DNA of 64,000 bases from Xylocopa sonorina (Eukaryota; Arthropoda; Insecta; Hymenoptera; Apidae), in contig NW_027490251.1 of the NCBI RefSeq assembly GCF_050948175.1, forward strand, positions 124,001 to 188,000, given 5' to 3'. Below the pieces are notes generated by a model. The model searched no databases. It saw only the letters and a program-made list of their open reading frames with translations, and was not told where the DNA came from. Positions 49,929 through 61,519 of this stretch are shown here, one piece after another (positions within the stretch are counted from its first letter, which is position 1; each line of letters opens with the position of its first letter). The position numbers and the translations under genes were made by a program.

Positions 49929-50996
49929 ATACGAATGCCGCCCCAGTACTAACAGTATGCCATTTCGAAAGCTGAGTAGGAGCACTTTGTTAGCACAGGT
50001 CTGTCACGGAATTCGTTCCATCCGTTGTCATTGGCGTGCCAATCGCTGGCTGTTTGGGATATTGTAGTGCATGAGGCAGACTTGTTCCTTATCATCGTCA
50101 AGGAGATGGATTTTCACTCCCCCCTTTTTGAATTTTTCAAATTATTGTTTGGAATTTTTGCCGCTTCTGTATCTCTATGACCGCATTGTGGATTCAACTT
50201 ATGTACGATCTTTTTGGTCTTCATCCTTTATTACATATAATATTATATACGTGATGCACGTTTGTTATGTAATGCTCCGATTTGTAAGCCTCAGATACTT
50301 TTATTCTTTGGTAAAGCAACTTATTCGATTAATATATATTTATTAGACATAGATATAAACAATTAGAAAAATGTTATTAAAACGCTATTAAATATGTTGT
50401 TGCAATTATATATTTAAGGTCTGAAGATGTAGGTGCAATTAATGTCCGATATTTTACGTGATCCAATCGACGTATCAAGTGAGCCTATGAAATTTAAAAA
50501 TCTTTTACTATTCTTCGACCTCTTTACATGTTACATGAATGATAAGTTCTGCAAGACAAGAAGCCTAAATTAGTGAGATATCTAGGAACATAAGTAATTT
50601 GTAAATAACACATCTTCTCTCTTTGAAATATTTGCCTTTGCATAGAATAGAACGTATAGACATAATTGCCTATTTGGTACCCATTTCGGTCCAATTCTAT
50701 TATAGCCTTTGAGCAGAAGTAATATTGATTATACTTGATTTTTGCAATAGTTCTTTAATTAACAGATTTTATTAACCTAGAATCATCATTTGACGGATGT
50801 ATCAATCTACTTTGTAGCTCCATCAGTTTCTTTTTCTGCTCGTTACTTTCCATTTTTAGTTCCGTATACTTATCCTTTATCACCATCATATATGTTGCGT
50901 AAAATTACAAAAACTTTTTGTCCTCAAATTTTGCGGATATTTCAATTAAATTTCCTTTGATTAAATAAACGGAAATTAAAAAATAGTGGCACGTAC

Positions 50997-51275
50997 CATT
51001 TCCTGGAAACGTTGTATCGTAATTTGCATCTGACTGTCTTGAAAGGCACGTACTTTACTTAACGTTTGCAATGATTCGGTTAGCGAAGTAAAGTAATATT
51101 CTACTTTCGAAATTGTTGGCTCTTGTAATTCTAAGGCAAATATATTCATCTGTCGACATCGTAAACATTGTTTTTTGGCAAAATTCCAGAAAAACAAATA
51201 TACTATAAGTAAAATAATAAACATCATAATATTAAATTTAACTCTGTTCATCGTTGCCTTGTTGGACACATCCAT
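50997..51275 (-). CDS. Possible one-pass membrane protein exon in U'
   Basis: This is the copy of the frame at 33,352 in U. It keeps the start, the membrane segment, the KKQC-x-RCRQ motif and the donor-like GTACGT (reverse strand, 50,991-50,996); unspliced, the frame closes at 50,976. Seven residues differ from U, including S to L beside the RCRQ and L to R in the tail, with only three silent changes. That ratio looks neutral. Both copies may be dead. Confidence 0.25.
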
Positions 51276-51504
51276 AACAATATACAGGGTGGGGCAGTAA
51301 TAATTAGCACCTCAGATATCCACGAAACTACAAGTTTCATAGAAGTTTTTGCTAATATAAAATTGCACAGTACAAAGGGGCCATCCGTTGATGAAAATAG
51401 CTTTTCTGTAAGTGGAGTTATGTTGGACATATGAAGGTTACCTTCATTTTTTAAAATGAATTGGTATGTCCATTCTTCCGTAATACGATAGAGCATTTTA
51501 AAGC

Positions 51505-51765
51505 AAGTTTAACGATCTGTAACATGAAGGCATTGAAGGTTACAAAAAGTAAAGAAAGGCGATAATACTCACGGTTTTGATAGTAAATGAAACATACGTA
51601 TTGTAAACAGTGGTGGAAGGCGTAATACTTACCGTTTACTTCACTGTGAATAAACACTTGTCGAAGGGCATTTCAATAGTTTGCAGCATAAGTTAAACGT
51701 GATAAGATTAGTATTGAAAAATCGGTTCGAATACGTTTGGTTAGGCTGTTCTTTGTGTCGTTCAT
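51505..51765 (-). pseudogene. Broken gene fragment with a canonical intron, U' copy
   Basis: This is the counterpart of 32,862-33,130. The start codon (51,763-51,765), in-frame TGA, donor (51,627-51,632) and acceptor (51,517) are all kept, and the intron is again 116 bp. In the first exon I see one residue change before the stop (C to R) and one after it (K to Q). Confidence 0.33.
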
Positions 51766-52867
51766 TTTATAAGTACAGAGCTGCAGATTCCTGAGGACAG
51801 CTCACAAAATTGTTGAACTATGGAAGATTATCATTGTGAATTTGAATCAAAAGGTAATTAAATTCCATTAGATTGTAAACAGATCTCAATGTTTCATTTT
51901 AGATAGTAAGATTAAATACTCTTTACAAAACTACAAGAATGGATACATACCTTTCTGTTATTATTACTTCATAAAGAATTATAATTGCAATTATATAGTT
52001 CATTACGATAAAGAATATTTCTCAGAAAATTCTAAATATTAAATAAAAGAATCAAGTAAAACATTTTTAATAATTACGAATATGAAAAATACTTGAACAT
52101 TCCAATAGAAAGATGTCTAAACAGGAGCTAGAAAAGACAAACATTCAATTTCAATTCCAGAATTCATCTATAAGAGGTAAAATGTTTCGAAAGCTTTAAT
52201 TACAGTCTTTAATGCAAGCAGTTGGGCAGTATTTCAATTTTTAAGAAAATTGATGAAAGTCAACCATTTTGAAGTGGTCAGAATCTTTGTCGTTTGAGCA
52301 ATAAGTGAATAACAAATAACTCCATAAATTCCAGGCTTAAAAACTTATGGATTAAATCCTATGCAGACTCGTTTATGAGCGAGTTACTAAATAATAATCC
52401 ACACTAAGTAATCATTTTAAAACTTAAACGATTACATCTCGCGAACTATCAAAGATATCAGAAGCGTGAAAAGTATGTGGTTTATCAAAAACTCTTCTAA
52501 AAGAACGGACGAAGCCAATAGAAATCTCTGTTGAAGTAAGCAAGTTCTAAAGTTCTAAGCAACGCGATGGCCCTTATCTGCCTATGTTTCATAGCAAGTA
52601 AGTTCTGAATTTCTATGAAATCAGATGGAATTTCTCACTACTAACGTTTCAAAGTAAGTTCTCAAATTCTCAGTTCTATGTTTAAAACTATGTGTGTCCT
52701 ATATATATCTATGTAAAGTGATGGTTCCTATTAGTTGTGACGGAAACCTATATATAGTAAGTCAGGGAAGCTCGAAGGGGTTAATTATCTAAATGCTTTT
52801 AGGTGTAAAACGTATTTTAATCTAAAGCGATCTATCGTTCCAAGGTATCCGCTCACGTACAACTTTT

Positions 52868-53097
52868 CTTGGGCGCCAGCTGCTCAGAAAGTAGCAAAGG
52901 GGATAGACTACAGGACCACGGGAACCCTGGGGCGGAACAACCCTTGAAACTTCGAAATGCTCCTCCTCTCGACTACGCCTAGCCAAGTACACACATTCAG
53001 GTCGCGAGATACTGAAGTCACGGCATGTTTATTTATGGTCTCGACGTGGGTTTAACTAACAAGGTCTACGGGAAACTACGCAACACGCCGCAAATTA
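52868..53097 (-). repeat. Primer-site motif and truncated LTR end of U'
   Basis: The TGGCGCCCAAG motif (reverse strand, 52,868-52,878) is followed outward by about 217 bp of the LTR-like sequence, including the AATAAA, and then stops at 53,097. The missing TG end has been replaced by satellite. The interval 51,775-52,867 is AT-rich and empty, as in U. Confidence 0.45.
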
Positions 53098-53289
53098 CTG
53101 GGTAGTATCTTTGGAAGTGTAGTCGAGGTATACATAATACTTCGCAATGAATATTATAACTTATCTTGAAACCCAGAAATGAGATGCGATATTGCGTTTT
53201 AGAAGCACTAGAACTCTAATGCTTCGATACGTAGATATCTGGAAACGCATTTTCCTAGCAAGGAAATAAGTCATTTACATCCTTTTGAA

Positions 53290-53320
53290 GTGTAGACGAG
53301 GTATACATAATATATCGCGT
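53290..53320 (+). repeat. Truncated monomer beside U'
   Basis: GTATACATAA is joined to TATATCGCGTTTT, removing about 58 bp of the monomer. Like the decayed monomers beside U, it marks a poorly homogenised array edge. Confidence 0.65.
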
Positions 53321-56300
53321 TTTAAGAAGAATTAGAACTCTATTTCTTCCATACGTAGACATCTCGAGACGCATTTCCTAGCAAGGGTGTGTGGCATTTA
53401 CATCCATTTGAAGTGTATACGAGGTATACATAACACTTCGCAATAAATATTATAACTTATAATGAAACATAGAACTGAGATGCGATATCGCGATTTAAGA
53501 AGCATTAGATCTCTATTGCTACGATACGTAGACATCTGCAAACGCTATTTCCTAGCATGGAAATACTGCATTTGCATTCTTTTGAAGTTAATACGAGGTA
53601 TACATGACACTTCGCAATGAATATTATATCTTATCTCGAAACATAGAAGTGAGATTCGATATCGCGATTTATGAAGCATTAGAACTCTATTGCTACGATG
53701 CGTAGACATCTGCAAACGCTACATTATAGCTAGGAAGTGTCGCATTTACATTCTTTTGAGGTGAATACGAGATATACATAACATTCCACAATGAATATTA
53801 TATCTTATTACGAAACATAGAAATGAAATGCGACATCTCGTTTTAAGTAGCATTAGAACTCTATTGCTACGATACGTAGACATCTGCAAACGCTATTTCC
53901 TAGCATGGAAGTGTCGCATTTACATTCTTTTGAAGTGAATACGAGGTATACATGACACATCGCAATGAATATTATATCTTATCATGAAACATAGAAGTGA
54001 GATGCGATATCGCGTTTTAAGAAGCATTAGAACTCTATTGCTACGATACGGAGACATCTGGAAACGCCATTTCCTAGCGTGGAAGTGTCGCATTTACATT
54101 CATCTGAAGTGAATACGAGATATACATGACACTTCGCAATGAATATTATATCTTATCATGAAACAACGGAATGAGGTGATATATCGCGTTTTGGGAAGCG
54201 TCAGAACTCTCTTGCTAATATACGTAGACATCTGCAAACTCTATTTCCTAGCAAGGAAATGTCGCATTTACATTCCTTTGATGTGAATGCGAGGTATACA
54301 TGACACTTCGCAATGAATATTATATCTTACCATGAAACATAGATGTGAGATGCGATATCGCGTTCTAAGAAGCATTAGAACTCTATTGCTACGATACGTA
54401 GACACCTGCAAAGGCTATTTCCTAGCATGGAAGGGTCGTATTTACATTCTTCTGAAGTGAATACGAGGTATACATAACACACCATAATGAATATTATATC
54501 TTATCATGAAACATTGCAGTGAGATGCGATATTGCGTTTTAAGAAGCATTAGAACTCTATTGCTACGATACGTAGACATCTGCAAACGCTATTTCTTAGC
54601 ATGGTAATGCCGCATTTACATTCTTTTGAAGTGAATGCGAGATATACATGACACTTCACAATGAATATTATATCTTATCATGAAACATAGAAGTGAGATG
54701 CGATATCGCGTTCTAAGAAGCATTAGAACTTTATTGCTACGATACGTAGACACCTGCGAACGCTATTTCCTAGCATGGAAGTGTCGCATTTACATTCCAT
54801 TTAAATGAATACGAGGAATGCATGACACATCGCAATGGATATTATATCTTATCATGAAACATAGAAATGAGATGCGATATCGCCTTTTAAGAAGCATTAG
54901 AACTCTATTGCTACGTTACGTAGACATCTGCAAACGCTATTTCCTAGCATGCAAGTGTCGCATTTACATTCTTTTGAAGTGAGTACGAGGTATACATGAC
55001 ACTTCGCAATGAATATTATATCTTATCATGAAACATAGAGGTGAGATGCGATATCGCGTTCTACGAATAATTAGAACTCTATTGTTTCGACACGTAGTCA
55101 GCTGGAAACGCTATTTCCTAGTAAGGTAGCGTCGCATTTACATCCTTTTGAAGTGAGTACGAGGTATACATGACTCTTCGCAATGAATATTATATCTGAT
55201 CATGAAACATAGAAATGAGATGCACCATCGCGTTTTGAGAAGCATTAGAACCCTATTGCTTCGATACGTAGACACCTGCAAAGGCTATTTCCTAGCATGG
55301 AAGGGTCGTATTTACATTCTTCTGAAGTGAATACGAGGTATACATAACACACCATAATGAATATTATATCTTATCATGAAACATTGCAGTGAGATGCGAT
55401 ATCGCGTTCTAAGAAGCATTAGAACACTATTGCTACGATACGTAGACACCTGCAAACGCTATTTCCTAGCATGGAAGTGTCGCATTTACATTCCATTGAA
55501 GTGAATACGAGGTATGCATGACAATTCGCAATGGATATTATTTCTTATCATGAAACATAGAAACGAGATGCGACATCACGTTTTAAGGAGCATTAGAACT
55601 CCATTCTTACGATACGTGGTCATCTGGAAACGCTATTTCCTAGCAAGGAAGTGTCGCTTTTACATTCTTTTGAAGTGAATAAGAGGTATACATGACACTT
55701 CGCAATGAAAATTATATCTTATCTCGAAACATAGAAGTGAGATGTGATATCGCGTTTTAGGAAGCATTAGAACTCTATAGCTACGATACGTAGACATCTG
55801 CAAACGCTATTTCCTAGCAAGGAAGTTTCGCATTTACATTTATTTGAAGTGAATACGAGGTATACATGACACTTCGCAATGAATATTATAACTTATCTCG
55901 AAACATAGAAGTGAGATGCGACATCTCGTTTTAAGAAGCATTAGAACTCTGCTGCTACGATACGTAGACATCTGCAAACGCTATTTCCAAGCATGGAAGT
56001 GTCGCATTTACATTCTTTTGAAGTGAATACGAGGTATACATGACACTTCGCAATGGATATTATATCTTATCATGAAACATCGGAATGAGGTGCTATATCG
56101 CGTTTTGAGAAGCATTAGAACTTTATTGCTAATACACGTAGACATCTGCAAACTCTATTTCCTAGCAAGGAAATTTCGCACTTATATTCCACTGAAGTGA
56201 ATACGAGGTATACATAACATTACACAATGAATATTATATCTTATTACGAAACATAGAAATGAAATACGACATCTCGTTTTAAGAATAATTAGTACTCTAT

Positions 56301-56390
56301 TGCTGTGATACGTAGACATCTGCAAACAATATTTCCTAGCAAGGAAGTGTTGCATTTACATTCTTGTGAAGTGAAATCGAGGTATACATG

Positions 56391-59300
56391 ACACTTCGCA
56401 ATGAATATTATATCTTATCATGGAACATAGAGGTGAGATGCGATATCGCGTTCTAAGAAGCACTAGAACCTTATTGCTACGATACGTAGACATCTGCAAA
56501 CGCTACTTCCTATCATGGAAGTGTCGCATTTACATTCTTCTGAAGTGAATACGAGGAATACATGACACTTCGCAATGAATATTATATCTTATCATGAAAC
56601 ATAGAAGTGAGATGCGATATCGCGTTATAAGAAGCATTAGAACTCTATTGCTACGATACGTAGACATCTGCAAACGCTATTTCCTAGCATGGAAGTGTCG
56701 CATCTACATTCTTTTGAAGTGAATACGAGGTATACATGGCAGTTCGCAATGAATATTATATCTTATCATGAAACATAGATGTGAGATGCGATATCGCGTT
56801 TTAAGAAGTATTAGAACTATATTGCTAGGATACGTAGACATCTGCATACAATATTCCCTAGCAAGGAAGTGTCGCATTTACATTCATTTGAAGTGAATAC
56901 GATGTATACATAATACTCTACAATGAATATTATATCTTACCAAGAAACATAGAAATTAAATGCGACATCTCGTTTTATAAAGCATTAGAATTCTATTGCT
57001 GCGATACGTAGACATCTGCAAACGCTATTTCCTAGCATGTAAGTGTCGCATTTACATACTTTTGAAGTGAATACGAGGTATACATGACACATCACAATGA
57101 ATATTATATCTTATCATGAAACATAGATGTGAGATGCGATATCGCGTTTTAAGAAGCATTAGAACTATATTGCTATGATACGTAGACATCTGCAAACGCT
57201 GTTTCCTAGCATGGAAGTGTCGCATATACATTCTTTTGAAGCGAATACGAGGTATACATAACATTCCACAATGAATATTATATCCTATTACGAAACATGG
57301 AAATGAAATACGACTTCTCGTTCTAAGAAGCATTGGAACTCTATTGCTACGATATGTGGACATCTGCAAACGCTATTTCCTAGCATGCAAGTATCGCACT
57401 TACATTCTTATGAAGTGAATACGAGGTATACATGACACTTCGCAATGAATGTTATATCTTATCATGAAACATAGAGGTGAGATGCGATATCGCGTTTTAA
57501 GAGGCATTAGAACTCTATTTTTACGGTACGTAGACATCTGCAAAAAATATTTCCTAGCATGGAAGTGTCGCACTTACATTCTTTTGATGTGAATACGAGG
57601 TATACATGACACTTCGCAATGAATATTATATCTTATCATGAAGCATAGAAATGAGATGCGATATCGCGTTTTGAGAAGCATTAGAACCCTATTGCTACGA
57701 TACGTAGACATCTGCAAATGCTATTTCTTAGCAAGGAGTAGTCGCATTTACATTCTTTTGAAGTGAATACGAGGTATACATGACACTTCGCAATGAATAT
57801 TATATCTTATCATGGAACATAGAAGTGAGATGCGATATCGCGTTTTAAGAAGCACCAGAACTCTATTGCCTCGACGCGTAGATATCTGCAGACGCTATTT
57901 CCAAGCATGGAAGTGTCGCATTTAAATTCTTTTGAAGTGAATACGAGGTGTACAGGACACTGCGCGATGAATATTATATATTATCACGAAATATATAAAT
58001 GAAATGCGATATCGCGATTTAAGTAGCATTAGAAATCTATTGCTACGAGACGTTGACATCTGAATACGCCATTTCCTAGCAAGGAAGTGTCGCATTTACA
58101 TTCGTTTGGAGGGAATACGATGTGTACATGACACTTCGCAATGAATATTATATCTTATCACGAAACATATAAATGAGATGCGATATCTCGTTTTAAGAAG
58201 CATTAGGACTCTGTTGCTACGATACGTAGATATTTACGAACGCTATTTCCTAGCATGGAAGTGTCGCATTTACATACTTTTGAAGTGAATACGAGGTATA
58301 CATGACACTTCGCAATGAATATTATATCTTATCATGGAACATAGAGGTGAGATGCGATATCGCGTTCTAAGAAGCACTAGAACCTTATTGCTACGATACG
58401 TAGACATCTGCAAACGCTACTTCCTATCATGGAAGTGTCGCATTTACATTCTTCTGAAGTGAATACGAGGAATACATGACACTTCGCAATGAATATTATA
58501 TCTTATCATGAAACATAGAAGTGAGATGCGATATCGCGTTATAAGAAGCATTAGAACTCTATTGCTACGATACGTAGACATCTGCAAACGCTATTTCCTA
58601 GCATGGAAGTGTCGCATCTACATTCTTTTGAAGTGAATACGAGGTATACATGGCAGTTCGCAATGAATATTATATCTTATCATGAAACATAGATGTGAGA
58701 TGCGATATCGCGTTTTAAGAAGTATTAGAACTATATTGCTAGGATACGTAGACATCTGCATACAATATTCCCTAGCAAGGAAGTGTCGCATTTACATTCA
58801 TTTGAAGTGAATACGATGTATACATAATACTCTACAATGAATATTATATCTTACCAAGAAACATAGAAATTAAATGCGACATCTCGTTTTATAAAGCATT
58901 AGAATTCTATTGCTGCGATACGTAGACATCTGCAAACGCTATTTCCTAGCATGTAAGTGTCGCATTTACATACTTTTGAAGTGAATACGAGGTATACATG
59001 ACACATCACAATGAATATTATATCTTATCATGAAACATAGATGTGAGATGCGATATCGCGTTTTAAGAAGCATTAGAACTATATTGCTATGATACGTAGA
59101 CATCTGCAAACGCTGTTTCCTAGCATGGAAGTGTCGCATTTACATTCTTTTGAAGCGAATACGAGGTATACATAACATTCCACAATGAATATTATATCCT
59201 ATTACGAAACATGGAAATGAAATACGACTTCTCGTTCTAAGAAGCATTGGAACTCTATTGCTACGATATGTGGACATCTGCAAACGCTATTTCCTAGCAT

Positions 59301-60245
59301 GCAAGTATCGCACTTACATTCTTATGAAGTGAATACGAGGTATACATGACACTTCGCAATGAATGTTATATCTTATCATGAAACATAGAGGTGAGATGCG
59401 ATATCGCGTTTTAAGAGGCATTAGAACTCTATTTTTACGGTACGTAGACATCTGCAAAAAATATTTCCTAGCATGGAAGTGTCGCACTTACATTCTTTTG
59501 ATGTGAATACGAGGTATACATGACACTTCGCAATGAATATTATATCTTATCATGAAGCATAGAAATGAGATGCGATATCGCGTTTTGAGAAGCATTAGAA
59601 CCCTATTGCTACGATACGTAGACATCTGCAAATGCTATTTCTTAGCAAGGAATAGTCGCATTTACATTCTTTTGAAGTGAATACGAGGTATACATGACAC
59701 TTCGCAATGAATATTATATCTTATCATGGAACATAGAAGTGAGATGCGATATCGCGTTTTAAGAAGCACCAGAACTCTATTGCCTCGACGCGTAGATATC
59801 TGCAGACGCTATTTCCAAGCATGGAAGTGTCGCATTTAAATTCTTTTGAAGTGAATACGAGGTGTACAGGACACTGCGCGATGAATATTATATATTATCA
59901 CGAAATATATAAATGAAATGCGATATCGCGATTTAAGTAGCATTAGAAATCTATTGCTACGAGACGTTGACATCTGAATACGCCATTTCCTAGCAAGGAA
60001 GTGTCGCATTTACATTCGTTTGGAGGGAATACGATGTGTACATGACACTTCGCAATGAATATTATATCTTATCACGAAACATATAAATGAGATGCGATAT
60101 CTCGTTTTAAGAAGCATTAGGACTCTGTTGCTACGATACGTAGATATTTACGAACGCTATTTCCTAGCATGGAAGTGTCGCATTTACATACTTTTGAAGT
60201 GAATACGAGGTATACATGACACTTCGCAATGAATATTATATCTTA
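56391..60245 (+). repeat. Eleven-monomer higher-order repeat, two tandem copies (1,914 bp each)
   Basis: Copy one (about 56,391-58,304) and copy two (about 58,305-60,245) are offset by exactly 1,914 bp (11 x 174). Fixed points are TGGCAGTTCGC at 56,737 and 58,651, and ATAGAGGTGAG at 56,427 and 58,341. I found only two differences on inspection (CATATACA against CATTTACA near 57,225; GGAGTAGTCG against GGAATAGTCG near 57,737), so this is among the youngest events in the window. Confidence 0.9.
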
Positions 60246-61519
60246 TCATGAAACATAGAAGTGAGATGCGATATCGCATTTTAAGAAGCATTCGAACTCT
60301 ATTGCCTCGACGCGTACACATCTGCAGACGCTATTTCCTGGCATGGGGGTGGTTGCATGTACATTCTTTGGAAGTGAATACGAGGTGTACATGACACTTC
60401 GCAATGAATATTGTATCTTATCACGAAACGTCGAAATGCGTTCGGATATCGCGATATAAGTAGCATTAGAACTCCATTGCTACGATACGTGGACATCTGA
60501 ATACGCTATCTCCTAGCATGGAAGTGTCGCACTTACATTCTTTTGATGTGAATACGAGGTATACATGACACTTCGCAATGAATATTATATCTTATCATGA
60601 AGCATAGAAATGAGATGCGATATCGCGTTTTGAGAAGCATTAGAACTCTATTGCTACGATACGTAGACATCTGCAAATGCTATTTCCTAGCAAGGAATAG
60701 TCGCATTTACATTCTTTTGAAGTGAATACGAGGTATACATGACACTTCGCAATGAATATTATATCTTATCATGAAACACAGTAGTGAGATGCGATATCGC
60801 GTTTTAAGAAGCATTAGAACTCTATTTCCTCGACGCGTAGACATCTGCAGACGCTATTTCCAAGCATGGAAGTGTCGCATTTAAATTCTTTTGAAGTGAA
60901 TACGAGGTGTACAGGACACTTCGCGATGAATATTATACCTTATCACGAAACATATAAATGAGATGCGATATCGCGATTTAAGTAGCATTAGAACTCTATT
61001 GCTACGATACGTAGACAACTGAATACGCCACTTCCTAGCAAGGAAGTGTCGCATTTACATTCGTTTGGAGGGAATACGAGGTATACATGACACTTCGCAA
61101 TGAATATTATATCTTATCATGAAGCATAGAAATGACATGCGATATCTCGTTTTGAGAAGCATTAGAACTCCATTGCTCCGATACGTAGACATCTGCAATC
61201 GCTATTTCCTAGCAACCAATAGTCGCATTTACATTCTTTTGAAGTGAATTCGAGGTTTACATGACACTTCGGAATGAATATTATAACTTATCACGAAACA
61301 TAGAAATGAGATGCGATATCGCGATCTAAGAAGCATTAGAACTCTATTGCTACGATACGTAGGCATCTGCAAACGCTATGCCCTAGCAAGGAATAGTCGC
61401 ATTTGCATTCTTTTGATGTGAATACGAGGTATACATGACACTTCGCAACGAATATAATATCTTATCATGAAACATAGAAGTGAGATGCGATATCGCGTAT
61501 TAAGAAGCATTAGAACTCT

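Larger units (their letters stand above)
48546..53097 (-). mobile_element. Cassette U', inverted copy of U
   Basis: This is the reverse complement of 31,532-36,087, of almost equal length (4,552 against 4,556 bp). In the reading frame I compared base by base there are about 10 differences in 300. Its left border joins reverse satellite at the same monomer position as U joins forward satellite. Its right border cuts the LTR at the position matching 31,532 and joins forward satellite at about 53,105, so U' lacks the first 376 bp of the LTR. The poly-C runs are shorter than in U. Confidence 0.85.

Noticed and set aside
28379..53097. The whole inverted structure as a pure assembly artefact
   Set aside because: The copies differ by several percent, by a 44-bp unit, by homopolymer lengths and by the LTR truncation, so they are real separate sequences. 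The order and spacing could still be wrong and need long-read support.
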